Positions 49,028 to 57,957 of a DNA stretch of 64,000 bases are shown here, one piece after another (position 1 is the stretch's first letter; the number at the start of each line of letters is the position of its first letter). The notes below the pieces were generated by a model. That model did no database searches, had not been told where the DNA came from, and saw only the letters and a program-made list of their open reading frames with translations. A program made the position numbers and the translations under genes. The stretch spans positions 27,756 through 91,755 of the forward strand of contig JAFLSR010000005.1 of the NCBI GenBank assembly GCA_022510845.1, written 5' to 3'. This stretch comes from Treponema sp. (GTDB lineage Bacteria > Spirochaetota > Spirochaetia > Treponematales > Treponemataceae).

Positions 49028-50689
49028 CTAAATGTCAATCAAAGCGATTCGTTCCGTGAGCATCGGCACGAGTTGCTTTTTTCTGGAAACCACATCGTTC
49101 AGATAATACACGCCATCTTCTTGTTTTGGGAATGTGAAGAACGATTCGTATTTTTTGTCGCAGGCAAAGAACAAAAGCGAGCTGAGTTTCGTGATGTCGG
49201 TGACGAGCAACGCGGCGAAAATCAGCTTGCCGGCGCGACGATTCGCTTCCAATTCATCGAGGAATTCTTTTTTGCGCGCGAGGATGTCGTGCGGCGAATC
49301 GACTTCGATTTGGCTTATCGAATATGAAATTTTTCCTTCAGCATATTCTTTCAAATCCTGCGCGATGATGTCCTGCGCGCTCCTTGAACCGATGACGCTT
49401 CCCGCGGCGAGAATTTCTTCGCCAAGTTTTTGGACATCGAGGTTTGTGATTGCGCTCAAATATTCGGCGGTGGCGCGGTCTATTTCTGTCGTTGTTGCCG
49501 ACTTCAAAATCAGCGTGTCCGAAAGGATTCCGCAAAGCAAGAGGCTCGCAATTTCCTTCGGAACGGAAATTTTATTTTCTCGATAAAGTTCGGTTATCAA
49601 GGTGGAAGTGGAGCCGACGGGCTTATTCAAAAACAAAATCGGTTCTTTTGTGCAAAGCGTTCCGATTCTGTGATGGTCAATCACTTCGCGAATCCGGTAG
49701 TGTTCGTATCCGTCAATCACTTGCGAGGCTTCGTTGTGATCCACCAAAATCAATTCCACGTTCGGCTCTTTAAGCAAGTCGCTTTCCGAAATTATTCCGA
49801 TTACTTTGTTTTCGTCGTCAACGACTGGAAGGCAGCGGCACGGCACTTGTCGCAAAAGCGGCTTGACTTTTGAAATGGGATCGTAACGGCGCACGGCAGG
49901 AATCGAGGTGTCCGCCATCGAAGTCACAGGCGTGGAATACGCGATGAGCATCGAAGTGGAAGAAGTTCCGTAAGGCGAAATGATTACGCTCACTTTGTTT
50001 TTTTCTGCCTTGTCACGAAGCGACTTTGAAAGTACTTGCCCGCTCGTCAGGACCAAAAGGCGGACTTTTGCTTCGATGCATTGTTCTTGAATCTCCGGCC
50101 TGTTTGAAGCGATTACGACAAGCGGTTCGGTTTTGTGCTGTTCGAGATGCTTTTTAAAGGTTTCGGGCGCGGAAGAGCCGACCAAAATCATCGCTTTGAA
50201 AATTTCGTTCTCGTTTTCGAAAATTATCGGCTGGGCGTTCAGAGTCTCTTTTATCAAGGCGATGCTCGTCACGACCGGAGATTTTTTTTCGGGGTTCATT
50301 TGAATCAAAAGGTTCTTCGCAAACGCGTTGTAATGCAAAAGCGATTTGTACGCGCCTTTTTCGTCCACAATCGGAATCACTTGGTCTTGCGTCTTTTCCA
50401 AGTTTCCCAAAACTTTCCAAAGCGAATCGTTTTCGCGGGCGCACTGAAAATTGTCGTCCGTGTAAAATGCGACTTTCGGAGAAAATTCGGAAATGTATTC
50501 CGGCGGCTTCACGCCGAATTTATTGAAAACATAGTCGGTTTGCGGCGAAAGGTGTCCCGCCCGCGCCGCGACGTAATTGGTGTGCCCCAAAAGTTCCTTC
50601 AATTTTTGGTACGCCGCCGCTGCCACAACGGAATCGGTGTCTGGGTTTTTGTGCCCGAAAATAAAAACCGTCTTTTCCTTATCTTCCAT
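49028..50689 (-). CDS. ppaC: Manganese-dependent inorganic pyrophosphatase with CBS and DRTGG regulatory insert
   Basis: A 553-residue family II (DHH) pyrophosphatase that hydrolyses pyrophosphate. Metal motifs: FIFGHKNPDTDSVVAAAAYQ, and LILVDHNEASQVIDGYEHYR with EVIDHHRIG. Between them are two CBS halves (QVIPIVDEKGAYKSLLHYNA; CRCLPVVDDENKVIGIISES) around a DRTGG domain, a regulatory insert that binds adenine nucleotides. The DHHA2 domain closes the chain (SLLLCGILSDTLILKSATTT). Length fits the CBS-DRTGG subfamily. The start is 50689: a TTGATT-N17-TATATT promoter ends 8 nt upstream, and there is no Shine-Dalgarno. A GTG at 50713 would lie upstream of the -10 box. Confidence 0.94.
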   Translation of the reverse strand: MEDKEKTVFIFGHKNPDTDSVVAAAAYQKLKELLGHTNYVAARAGHLSPQTDYVFNKFGVKPPEYISEFSPKVAFYTDDNFQCARENDSLWKVLGNLEKTQDQVIPIVDEKGAYKSLLHYNAFAKNLLIQMNPEKKSPVVTSIALIKETLNAQPIIFENENEIFKAMILVGSSAPETFKKHLEQHKTEPLVVIASNRPEIQEQCIEAKVRLLVLTSGQVLSKSLRDKAEKNKVSVIISPYGTSSTSMLIAYSTPVTSMADTSIPAVRRYDPISKVKPLLRQVPCRCLPVVDDENKVIGIISESDLLKEPNVELILVDHNEASQVIDGYEHYRIREVIDHHRIGTLCTKEPILFLNKPVGSTSTLITELYRENKISVPKEIASLLLCGILSDTLILKSATTTEIDRATAEYLSAITNLDVQKLGEEILAAGSVIGSRSAQDIIAQDLKEYAEGKISYSISQIEVDSPHDILARKKEFLDELEANRRAGKLIFAALLVTDITKLSSLLFFACDKKYESFFTFPKQEDGVYYLNDVVSRKKQLVPMLTERIALIDI

Positions 50690-50697
50690 AGGAGAAA

Positions 50698-50726
50698 AAT
50701 ATAGCACACGCACCAGAGAAAATCAA
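50698..50726 (-). promoter_or_regulatory. Predicted near-leaderless promoter of ppaC
   Basis: Minus strand TTGATT (50721-50726), 17-bp spacer, TATATT (50698-50703), then 8 nt to ATG 50689. Confidence 0.55.
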
Positions 50727-50744
50727 GTAGTGAAATGTTGGACT

Positions 50745-50812
50745 GCCGTTTCTTATTGCATTACGAAACGGCGTTTCATACAGCGAAGAAAGTTGAAACT
50801 TTTTTCGCTTTG
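50745..50812 (+). repeat. Double-hairpin element between the kinase-like gene and ppaC
   Basis: Stem b is GCCGTTTC (50745-50752) and GAAACGGC (50765-50772) with the 12-nt loop TTATTGCATTAC. Stem c has AGCGAAGAAAGTT pairing with AACTTTTTTCGCT (one mismatch). The loop is the same as in the copy at 63623. Here the orientation is opposite to the flanking genes. Confidence 0.7.
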
Positions 50813-50844
50813 CAAAAACTGGTATTGATTATAAGTTTCGCGAA

Positions 50845-51477
50845 TCAAAACTGCGCATATTCTGCGATGATTTTCGCTGTGTTTTCGATTCCTGCGACCG
50901 CGCTGTTTATCAGCAAATCATAGTTTGAACGCTCCCCCCAAATATATTCGGTGAATGTGTTGTAGTGATTTGCGCGGCGTTTGTTGATTTGTGCGATGAT
51001 TTTCTTCGCGTCTTTTTCTGGCGTGCCAAATGACTTTATGGCGCGTTCGATTTTTGCTTCTTCGTCAGCATAGATGAAAACATTCAAAATGTCGTTGTCA
51101 TCGAATTCATCCGAAACGTGTAGAACATAGTCGGCGCAACGCCCCACGATGACGCACGGTGCTTCTTTTGCGATTTTCAAAATTACTTTTCGCTGCGCAT
51201 TGAAAATCTGGTCAACCAAAGGCAGCGTGTTTGGCGCGGCGGCATTGGTATAATTGCCCGAAGAGTAATGCGCGCCGAACATCATATTGTACACCCAAAC
51301 GCTCGAAAGGCTTTGTTCGCTTTTTTCGATGAAGTGCGGAGAAAGTCCGCTTTCTTCTGCCGCCATGTCAATTATCTGCTTGTCAAAGAATTTATATCCG
51401 AGTTGTTTTGCAACAAGTTCGCCGACAAGATGTCCGCCGCTTCCAAACTCGCGACTTATCGTGATGATTTTTTTCAT
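50845..51477 (-). CDS. Cytidylate kinase-like family protein
   Basis: A 210-residue P-loop protein. ITISREFGSGGHLVGELVAK is the nucleotide-binding loop and YKFFDKQIIDMAAEESGLSP the region after it, both typical of the cytidylate-kinase-like group that is distinct from Cmk. VIVGRCADYVLHVSDE and the C-terminal RANHYNTFTEYIWGERSNYD are also family features. Substrate unknown; it is probably not the essential CMP kinase. AGGAGAAT precedes ATG 51477. Confidence 0.88.
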   Translation of the reverse strand: MKKIITISREFGSGGHLVGELVAKQLGYKFFDKQIIDMAAEESGLSPHFIEKSEQSLSSVWVYNMMFGAHYSSGNYTNAAAPNTLPLVDQIFNAQRKVILKIAKEAPCVIVGRCADYVLHVSDEFDDNDILNVFIYADEEAKIERAIKSFGTPEKDAKKIIAQINKRRANHYNTFTEYIWGERSNYDLLINSAVAGIENTAKIIAEYAQF

Positions 51478-51575
51478 AACATTCTCCTATCAAAGTAAGT
51501 AAGTTCTAGCGGAAGCGCGAACTTGTCAAGTCAGAGAGGCACTCCATTTGTGTGGTGCTGTGACTTATTTTCTTG

Positions 51576-51619
51576 AAAAAAAACTCGAACGATTCTTCAA
51601 AATCGAGGGAGTTTTTTTT
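51576..51619. terminator. Bidirectional terminator-like hairpin
   Basis: The outer stem AAAAAAAACTC/GAGTTTTTTTT encloses an inner CGA...TCG pairing. It lies between the omptin gene (3' end, minus strand) and the kinase-like gene. Confidence 0.7.
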
Positions 51620-51678
51620 GTGTGCGCAAGCACGGCAATTTTCAAAATATGTAATATTATATCACGCAACTTGAATTT

Positions 51679-52692
51679 TTACAAAACAAATTTTACGGAA
51701 ATTCCGATGTCTAAATAGATTGAATATGCGCCGCTGCTGTCGTAGTACTTTCTGTAGGAGTCTTCGTTGCCTTGTTTTTCGTAAGTAGTTCCTACGGTTT
51801 CTCCTGTGAGCATTCCGCAAAAATTCAGCGCGAGAGAAAGATTGTTTTTGAAATTGAATTGGACGCGCAAGCTTTGGCGCACCGCATAAAACGCAGAAAG
51901 CGATGTGTTCTTGTAAATTATTTCCCTTCTAACGTGCTCGTCACATGAATTCATATATGCAAGCGGAGCGGCTTCGGTGGCGAGAGAAAGCAGAATTCTT
52001 GGTGTCGGAAAAAAGTCCGCTTGTATTCCTGTCCAAAAATAAACGTTTTGCAAACTGTATTTTACAAGCGGCGTTTCTGGAAGCGACCCTGAATGTGAGT
52101 GCGCTGGATCGTCGTATGGATAATATGAATTGAAAATTGTATTATTTGTTTTATCATTGCCATACCAATATGTTCCGCCGACCGCGTTGAATTTCATTTG
52201 ATGGTAAGTCACGGAAATTTTTGGACGCAGCGTCAAAAAATATGTCGGATAGAATTTGAATGCAAACGAAAGTTCAAGGTCGAAGCCGTTTTTGATTTTG
52301 TTGTCGCTTTCTGAATAATTTGTTTTTGTTGAAGTGTCTCCGGTTTCATAGCCATAGTCTTGCGCCCAATCCGAATCTTTCATAATGCCGAATTTCGTGG
52401 GAAAGAAAAAAATCGAAGAGAAAGAAATTTCAAATCTTTTGTAGCCGCCGTCAATTTTTGCGCCGGCGTACAAGGCGGGCGTGTGTCCCCATTCAAGTTC
52501 GCTCAGTTTGTAGCGTTCGCCGTTTTTGGAATTTTTCCCCCATACTATTTCCCCCTCCTTTCCGAATCGCGCTCCGAAAATCCCTTCGAATCCGCAATTC
52601 CAGCCATCAGTGTATTGCGGATTTTGTATTCCGCTAGGATGGGCGCAAACTCCCGTGAGAAAAATTAAAATCGTAAAAAGAAGTTTTTTCAT
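51679..52692 (-). CDS. Omptin-family outer membrane protease
   Basis: A 337-residue outer-membrane beta-barrel. A signal peptide (MKKLLFTILIFLTGVCA) comes first. The omptin landmarks are present in order: YKLSELEWGHTPALYAGAKI, IMKDSDWAQDYGYETGDT with D106/D108 matching OmpT D83/D85, ISVTYHQMKFNAVGGTYWYG, and NSCDEHVRREIIYKNTS with D251/H253 matching OmpT D210/H212. All four catalytic residues are in place, so activity is likely. It ends in a barrel strand (IYLDIGISVKFVL). It would cleave surface or host peptides, classically between basic residues. Longer than OmpT by ~25 residues, with extended loops. It stands 25 bp downstream of the pseudouridine synthase. Confidence 0.88.
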   Translation of the reverse strand: MKKLLFTILIFLTGVCAHPSGIQNPQYTDGWNCGFEGIFGARFGKEGEIVWGKNSKNGERYKLSELEWGHTPALYAGAKIDGGYKRFEISFSSIFFFPTKFGIMKDSDWAQDYGYETGDTSTKTNYSESDNKIKNGFDLELSFAFKFYPTYFLTLRPKISVTYHQMKFNAVGGTYWYGNDKTNNTIFNSYYPYDDPAHSHSGSLPETPLVKYSLQNVYFWTGIQADFFPTPRILLSLATEAAPLAYMNSCDEHVRREIIYKNTSLSAFYAVRQSLRVQFNFKNNLSLALNFCGMLTGETVGTTYEKQGNEDSYRKYYDSSGAYSIYLDIGISVKFVL

Positions 52693-52717
52693 AGAATTCT
52701 TCTTGTGCAGCCAAAAC

Positions 52718-53473
52718 TCAAATTTCTTTTTCAAGCGAATCGACTCCGTAAAGTTTGAGAAACTGTTTCCGCGTGGCTTCCAAATCTTTGGGGTAGGGCG
52801 CGCAAAATTCCATCGCCGAATTTTTTGCAGGATGCAGGAATTCGATTTTGTATGCGTGAAGCGCGAGACGCGAAATCAAAGGACGCTCTTCATATGGGTC
52901 TCCGTTGTAACGCCTCTTGAGTTCGGAAAGATAGATGCCGCGCTGGTTTGAACCGTAAATCGGATCGCACACAATCGAAAAATTTTTGGCGTGCAAATGC
53001 GCGCGGATTTGGTGGGTGCGCCCTGTGAGCGGACGCGCCTCAAGCCAAGAATAAGGTCCACAAATTCCGAGCAACGAAAATTGCGTCAGAGATTTTTTGC
53101 CGTTTTTTTTGTCAACGATTGTCCTGTGGTGCGCGTCCCCATCGGGCAAAAGCGGAAGGTTCACTTCGAGCGTTTGCCAAAGCGGCCGGCCGTTCACAAG
53201 GCAATGATAGATTTTTTTTACGGAATGATTTTGAAATTGTTCGCAAAGATTTTTGTGGGCTTGCTCATTCCGCGCGTACAAAACGATTCCGCTCGTGTCC
53301 TTGTCGATTCTGTGCACTGCGAGGAGTTTTCCGAATTCTTCCTGCGCGAGCAAATCCAAGCGCGGCGCGTCTTCGTCATAGCGGTCGGCGGCAACGCAAA
53401 GCCCCGAGCGTTTGTTCAAAACGAGAATGTCGTCATCGGAAAAAATCGTTGTGTAATCGCGCGGCAGTTTCAT
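52718..53473 (-). CDS. RluA/RluD-family RNA pseudouridine synthase
   Basis: A 251-residue enzyme that isomerises uridine in rRNA or tRNA. The catalytic motif is LLAVHRIDKDTSGIVLYARN with the catalytic Asp. LEARPLTGRTHQIRAHLHAK and VCDPIYGSNQ are strong family motifs. No S4 domain is present. ATG 53473 follows a TATAAT box by 6 nt (TTCACA 17 bp upstream) and has no Shine-Dalgarno, so it appears leaderless. The open frame further upstream lacks family residues. The exact target uridine cannot be told from sequence. Confidence 0.9.
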   Translation of the reverse strand: MKLPRDYTTIFSDDDILVLNKRSGLCVAADRYDEDAPRLDLLAQEEFGKLLAVHRIDKDTSGIVLYARNEQAHKNLCEQFQNHSVKKIYHCLVNGRPLWQTLEVNLPLLPDGDAHHRTIVDKKNGKKSLTQFSLLGICGPYSWLEARPLTGRTHQIRAHLHAKNFSIVCDPIYGSNQRGIYLSELKRRYNGDPYEERPLISRLALHAYKIEFLHPAKNSAMEFCAPYPKDLEATRKQFLKLYGVDSLEKEI

Positions 53474-53479
53474 AAAAAA

Positions 53480-53508
53480 ATTATATAAAATTTTTCGTTG
53501 CTTGTGAA
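53480..53508 (-). promoter_or_regulatory. Predicted leaderless promoter of the pseudouridine synthase
   Basis: Minus strand TTCACA (53503-53508, 5 of 6 matches), 17-bp spacer, TATAAT (53480-53485, perfect), then 6 nt to ATG 53473. Confidence 0.7.
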
Positions 53509-53668
53509 GAGATTTCGGATTGAAAAAATCGATGAATTTCCGTTTCGCAAATTTCCAGTCGAGGTTTTGGGCGTGCAAGAAATGCGGAGGGCGCGTAGCG
53601 GTTGCATTGCAAAGCAATCTTTTCTCGCTAACGAGATGTCCCTGAAAAATAAGAAAAATGTCAGCGAA

Positions 53669-55192
53669 TTATCCCAACGCGCTTAAATCCAGTTTGTCGA
53701 ATCCGCCCAAAAGCAATTTTGCGGTTGTTTTGATTTTTTCCAATGAATCCGCATCCGCGCCTTCGATGTTGAGCGGCATCACGGGGTCGTGCAATGAAAG
53801 CCTGAGCAAGAGCCAGCCTTCCGCGCTTTCGGCAACCGCGCCGCCTTTGAACGAAATGCGCACGCCTTCAAAGGATTCGGGCATGATGCAGCCTGCTTCT
53901 TGTGCGCGTTCGCGGAATGTTTCCAAAACTTGAGTTCCGTATTCTTTGAAATTTTCATCGGAAATTTTAAATCGGATTTCCTCTTCTTTGCCTGGCGGAG
54001 GAAGTTTTTCAATCAAGTCTTTTAAACTTTTTCCCTCGCGCCTTGCGTTCGCCAAAGCGACAATCAGCAGTATGGCAAGATACGCGCCATCGTCAAGATA
54101 GTAGTTGTCTTTGAGTGCACCGTGCCCGCTTGTTTCCATGGCAAGCGGAGCGTTCACGCCGTTTTGACAGAGTTCCTTTTGCTTGTTGATGACGTTTTTA
54201 TAACCGCGCATATATCGCAAATGGCGCAGACCCAAAACTTGTTCCAAAAAATATGTGAGACGGTCGCTTGTAACGCTGTCGGTGACAATCGTCGCGCCTT
54301 TGTTTCGCGGAGCCAAAATCGCGCTTATCAAGGCGATGATTGCGTCGCGGTTTACTTCGCTTCCATCGTCCAGCACGGCGGACATCCTGTCAACATCGGT
54401 GTCGAAAATCAAACCCAAATCGGCATGGTTTTCCAGCACCGCATTTTGAATCGCCTTCATCGCGTCTTTGTTTTCGGGATTCGGGATGTGGTTCGGAAAA
54501 TGTCCGTCGGGTTCGAGAAATTGGCTTCCCTGAATGTTCGCGCCGAGCGGTTTGAGAATCTGTTCGGCAAAAAATCCGCCCGCGCCGTTTCCCGCGTCCA
54601 CCACGATTTTCAGGCCGTCAAGCGGATGGTTCGTCATTCCCGTTTCTGCCATAATCGCGCCGCGCAAATGTTGCGAATACAGGAAAATCAAATCGAGATT
54701 TTTTTGCGAAGAAATGTCGGTGACTTTTACATTTTTTTTCGCGGCGGTTTGCAGGATTTCGGTGATGTCGTCGTGTTCAAGCCCGCCGTCTTTGTCGAAA
54801 AATTTCAAGCCGTTTCTGTTGAAAGGCAAGTGGCTTGCGGTAATCATTATCGAACCGTCAAATTTAGTCTGCTCAAAAACGATGGACATAAACATCGCGG
54901 GCGTGGTGGCAAGTCCGCAGCAGAAAATTTCCACGCCCTCGCTTGCCAAGCCGCCCGAAACGCCCACCAGCAGTTCTTGCCCTGAAAGGCGAGAATCCAT
55001 TCCGATTCCCACGCGCAATTTTTCGCACGGCTTGCCCGTTTTTTTGGAAAGCCATTCGGCGAATGCCTGCCCGATTCTGTTGCAGATTTCAGGAGTGAGA
55101 TTTACTGCTTCGCCTTCCACGCCCGGCAAAGCCACGCCGCGCACATCGCTTCCATTTTGGAGTTTTAGAATTTCATCTGCATGATTTGTCAT
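53669..55192 (-). CDS. Phosphoglucomutase/phosphomannomutase family protein
   Basis: A 507-residue alpha-D-phosphohexomutase. The catalytic serine loop is IMITASHLPFNRNGLKFFDK (Ser of TASH). The metal loop is LIFDTDVDRMSAVLDDGSEV (DxDxDR). The sugar loop is in LAMETSGHGALKDNYYLDDG and the phosphate loop in the C-terminal GGAVAESAEGWLLLRLSLHD, where the usual RxSxxEP reads RLSLHD. The extended N-terminus (KLQNGSDVRGVALPG) is family-like. It interconverts hexose 1- and 6-phosphates; specificity (glucose or mannose) is not certain. ATG 55192; TATAAT lies about 30 bp upstream and AAGGCGG about 12 bp upstream. Confidence 0.92.
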   Translation of the reverse strand: MTNHADEILKLQNGSDVRGVALPGVEGEAVNLTPEICNRIGQAFAEWLSKKTGKPCEKLRVGIGMDSRLSGQELLVGVSGGLASEGVEIFCCGLATTPAMFMSIVFEQTKFDGSIMITASHLPFNRNGLKFFDKDGGLEHDDITEILQTAAKKNVKVTDISSQKNLDLIFLYSQHLRGAIMAETGMTNHPLDGLKIVVDAGNGAGGFFAEQILKPLGANIQGSQFLEPDGHFPNHIPNPENKDAMKAIQNAVLENHADLGLIFDTDVDRMSAVLDDGSEVNRDAIIALISAILAPRNKGATIVTDSVTSDRLTYFLEQVLGLRHLRYMRGYKNVINKQKELCQNGVNAPLAMETSGHGALKDNYYLDDGAYLAILLIVALANARREGKSLKDLIEKLPPPGKEEEIRFKISDENFKEYGTQVLETFRERAQEAGCIMPESFEGVRISFKGGAVAESAEGWLLLRLSLHDPVMPLNIEGADADSLEKIKTTAKLLLGGFDKLDLSALG

Positions 55193-55229
55193 TTTGAATA
55201 CCGCCGCCTTAAAAATTCATTATATCACA

Positions 55230-55886
55230 CTATGCGATTTTTCGCAAGATTTCTGCAGCGAATGACGAAATTTTTTTGATGCCTTCTTCATCGCTGGGAA
55301 GCGCGAAAAGGCTTCCCGCATCGCATTCGGGATTGTTGCGAATGAGTTCTTTTTTTTGCGCCAAATAAGAATCGAGCCGCGCGAAAAATCCTTCTGCGAA
55401 ATTTTCCGCAAGCGAATTCAATTCCGCAATTGGAATCGTTTTTTGCAAAACCGTCGAAGCGAATTTAAAGAAATCGAGCGACTGCTTTTGCAATTTTGAT
55501 TTTTGCTTTTGAAAAATTTCAAGGCAATTTTTGTTGAAATATTTTTCGGAAAAAACGAGGATGCAAATTTGCAAAAGCGGCTCGCGTTCATGCGCGCGCA
55601 CGAATTCTTCCGTGATGGATTTGAATTTTTTTTGCACGCTCGCAGAATCGATTTTTGCGAAAATCTCTTCATCCAAAAAATTCACGCGCGAATAAAAGTC
55701 GTCGGCGTATTCGTAAACTGCGCAAAGCAATTCTTCTTTTCCGGAAAAATAATTGTAGAGAGACGCTTTTTTTATTTGCAGGCTTTGCGCGATGTCCGAA
55801 AGCGAAACCGCGCCCATTCCGTTTTTAAAAGCGGAAAAAAGCGCAGCCTCGATTATTTTTGCCCGCGTGATTGATTTTCGCGACAT
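55230..55886 (-). CDS. TetR/AcrR-family transcriptional regulator
   Basis: A 218-residue regulator. The helix-turn-helix is at residues 6-50 (TRAKIIEAALFSAFKNGMGA; SLSDIAQSLQIKKASLYNYF), and the helical ligand domain is larger than average. Start 55886 lies 2 bp after the GH16 stop, so it is in an operon with the glucanase and may regulate it or the divergent sugar kinase. No palindromic operator was found with confidence in the shared divergent promoter region (56690-56797). Confidence 0.88.
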   Translation of the reverse strand: MSRKSITRAKIIEAALFSAFKNGMGAVSLSDIAQSLQIKKASLYNYFSGKEELLCAVYEYADDFYSRVNFLDEEIFAKIDSASVQKKFKSITEEFVRAHEREPLLQICILVFSEKYFNKNCLEIFQKQKSKLQKQSLDFFKFASTVLQKTIPIAELNSLAENFAEGFFARLDSYLAQKKELIRNNPECDAGSLFALPSDEEGIKKISSFAAEILRKIA

Positions 55887-55888
55887 TT

Positions 55889-56689
55889 TTATTGATACCA
55901 GCGAACGTAGTCGATTTGCATTTGACATTCCTGCAAATCATTTGGAATGTCGCCGCCGAGATTTCCGCCCATCGCAACATTCATTATGACATAAAAATCT
56001 TTGTCGAACGGCCATGTCCAAAATGCGTTTTCGCCTTCTTCGTGCGGATTTTTGTATGAGGAAAACGCAACGCCATCGTAATACCAAGTGATTTCATCTT
56101 CCGTCCAATGAACGGCGTAAGTGTGCCATTTTTTCTCCACGTTTTTCAAAACTGTGAATTCGCTGTGAATCGGATTTCCGCCGTAGCCCGCGCGACAATG
56201 AAGCGTGCCGTAAGTTTTTTCGCCCCAAACATTCGCCGAATATTCCATTACATCGATTTCGCCGCTTCTGGGCCATTGACCGTATTCGGATTTGTCGGGC
56301 ATCATCCAAAGCGCAGGCCAGCAGCCTTTTTCTTCCGGAACTTTCGCGCGGAATTCTATGTAGCCGTAAGTGAACGCTTTTTTTGAACGAGAAAGCAAGC
56401 GCGCGCTCGTCCACTTGCCGTCGATTTTTTTTGCCTTGATTGTGAGCACGCCGTTTTTTACAAAAGAATTTTCCCTGTCCTTCGTGTAGTTTTGCAATTC
56501 GGAATTTCCCCAGCCGTGCGCTCCAGTATTGTAATCCCAATTTTCAGGATTTGGCTCATCGCTTTCTCCATCGAATTCATCCGACCAAACGAGCGTCATC
56601 GATTTTACAAATTCCGGAGTCGTATTTTTTTGCGCGCAGGAAATCAGCGTCATCGAAACAAGGACAATAAAAAAAATGAATCCTTTCAT
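55889..56689 (-). CDS. GH16 family endo-beta-glucanase lipoprotein (laminarinase/lichenase-like)
   Basis: A 266-residue lipoprotein. The signal MKGFIFFIVLVSMTLISC ends in a lipobox. The GH16 core is TLVWSDEFDGESDEPNPENW and GYIEFRAKVPEEKGCWPALW, followed by the catalytic motif SGEIDVMEYSAN (ExDxxE), intact. AVHWTEDEITWYYDGVAFSS and FYVIMNVAMGGNLGGDIP are also typical. The substrate is probably beta-1,3 or mixed-linkage glucan. The start at 56689 has TATAAT ending 6 nt before it and no Shine-Dalgarno. It is divergent from the sugar kinase. Confidence 0.93.
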   Translation of the reverse strand: MKGFIFFIVLVSMTLISCAQKNTTPEFVKSMTLVWSDEFDGESDEPNPENWDYNTGAHGWGNSELQNYTKDRENSFVKNGVLTIKAKKIDGKWTSARLLSRSKKAFTYGYIEFRAKVPEEKGCWPALWMMPDKSEYGQWPRSGEIDVMEYSANVWGEKTYGTLHCRAGYGGNPIHSEFTVLKNVEKKWHTYAVHWTEDEITWYYDGVAFSSYKNPHEEGENAFWTWPFDKDFYVIMNVAMGGNLGGDIPNDLQECQMQIDYVRWYQ

Positions 56690-56695
56690 AAAATT

Positions 56696-56724
56696 ATTAT
56701 AGCATGATTTTAGACGCTCGCCAA
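56696..56724 (-). promoter_or_regulatory. Predicted leaderless promoter of the GH16 gene
   Basis: Minus strand TTGGCG (56719-56724), 17-bp spacer, TATAAT (56696-56701), then 6 nt to ATG 56689. Confidence 0.68.
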
Positions 56725-56762
56725 GTAAAAGCCACGAAAGTCGAAATGCGTTTTTAGGCAAC

Positions 56763-56791
56763 TAGTCAAAGAAATGGAAATTCGCTAAAAT
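56763..56791 (+). promoter_or_regulatory. Predicted leaderless promoter of the sugar kinase
   Basis: TAGTCA (56763-56768, 4 of 6), 17-bp spacer, TAAAAT (56786-56791), then 6 nt to ATG 56798. Confidence 0.5.
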
Positions 56792-56797
56792 TGAATT

Positions 56798-57820
56798 ATG
56801 TCGAAAATTATTTGCTTTGGTGAATTGATGTTGCGCCTCGCGCCCGAAGGCTATGAACGTTTTGTGCAGGCAAAAAATCTGCAAATGGAATTTGGCGGCG
56901 CGGAAGCGAATGTCGCAATTTCGCTTGCGAATTATGGCGCGGACTGCGCATTCGTGACAAAGCTTCCGCAAAATCAATTGGGGCAAGCCGCGCTGAATTC
57001 TTTGCGCCGCTACGGAGTGGACGTTTCGCATATTGCTCGCGGCGGAAATCGGCTTGGAATTTATTTTTTGGAAAAAGGCGCGGCGCAACGTTCAAGCCTT
57101 TGCATTTACGACCGGGCGCATTCTTCGTTTGCTGAATCTTCTCCAAACGATTACGATTGGAAAAAAATATTCGCCGGCGCGAAATGGTTTCACATCACGG
57201 GAGTTACGCCCGCGCTTTCCAAAAATTGCGAATCGCTCGCGCTGGAAAGTTGCAAAGAAGCCAAACGCCTCGGATTGAAAATTTCCTGCGACTTAAATTA
57301 TCGAAGCAAGTTGTGGTCAATGCAAAAGGCCAAAAAAGTGATGACAGAAATTTCAAAGTATGTTGACCTCTGCATCACGAACGAAGACGATTTGAAAAAT
57401 GTTTTTGGAATCAAGACAAATCACAGCGACACCGAATCGGGAATGCTCGATGTGGAAGAATACAAAAAATCGATTTTGACCGCCGCAAAAAAATACGGAT
57501 TTTCACAAATTGCGCTCACGCTGCGAAAATCAATTTCCGCAAGCAAAAACATTTGGAGCGCGATTTTTTTTGACGGAGAAAAAATTTTCCAAAGCCGCGC
57601 CTACGACATCGATGTTGTGGAACGAGTTGGTTCGGGCGATGCTTTCGCAGCCGGCTTGATTTTCGCGTTGAATGAAAAAAAATCTGCGGCAGACGCTTTG
57701 GAATTCGCTACGGCGGCTGGCTGCCTCAAACACAGCGTCGAAGGCGACTTCAATATGATGAGCGCGGAAGAAGTAGAACGTCTTGTGCGTTCGTCGGGCA
57801 CGGGGCGCGTGATTCGATGA
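56798..57820 (+). CDS. kdgK: PfkB-family sugar kinase, probably 2-dehydro-3-deoxygluconate kinase
   Basis: A 340-residue ribokinase-fold enzyme. FGELMLRLAPEGYERFVQAK and MEFGGAEANVAISLANYG match KdgK and related kinases. The C-terminal signature is DVVERVGSGDAFAAGLIFAL (catalytic Asp in GSGDAF). It would phosphorylate KDG to KDPG for pectin/uronate catabolism; fructokinase or other PfkB specificity cannot be excluded. It is divergent from the GH16/TetR operon. No Shine-Dalgarno; the -10 ends 6 nt before ATG. Confidence 0.87.
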   Translation: MSKIICFGELMLRLAPEGYERFVQAKNLQMEFGGAEANVAISLANYGADCAFVTKLPQNQLGQAALNSLRRYGVDVSHIARGGNRLGIYFLEKGAAQRSSLCIYDRAHSSFAESSPNDYDWKKIFAGAKWFHITGVTPALSKNCESLALESCKEAKRLGLKISCDLNYRSKLWSMQKAKKVMTEISKYVDLCITNEDDLKNVFGIKTNHSDTESGMLDVEEYKKSILTAAKKYGFSQIALTLRKSISASKNIWSAIFFDGEKIFQSRAYDIDVVERVGSGDAFAAGLIFALNEKKSAADALEFATAAGCLKHSVEGDFNMMSAEEVERLVRSSGTGRVIR

Positions 57821-57957
57821 ATGCGAGTTGCGCGAATTTTCTGAGGTCGCGAGCAAGGTAAGATTTTGCGAACAAAAACTCGCCTGTTTGCTACTTACTT
57901 TGTTGCGCAAGTGGAAATTGAAATTTCCGAAAACACTGGAAACAAAAGGAAGATTAA

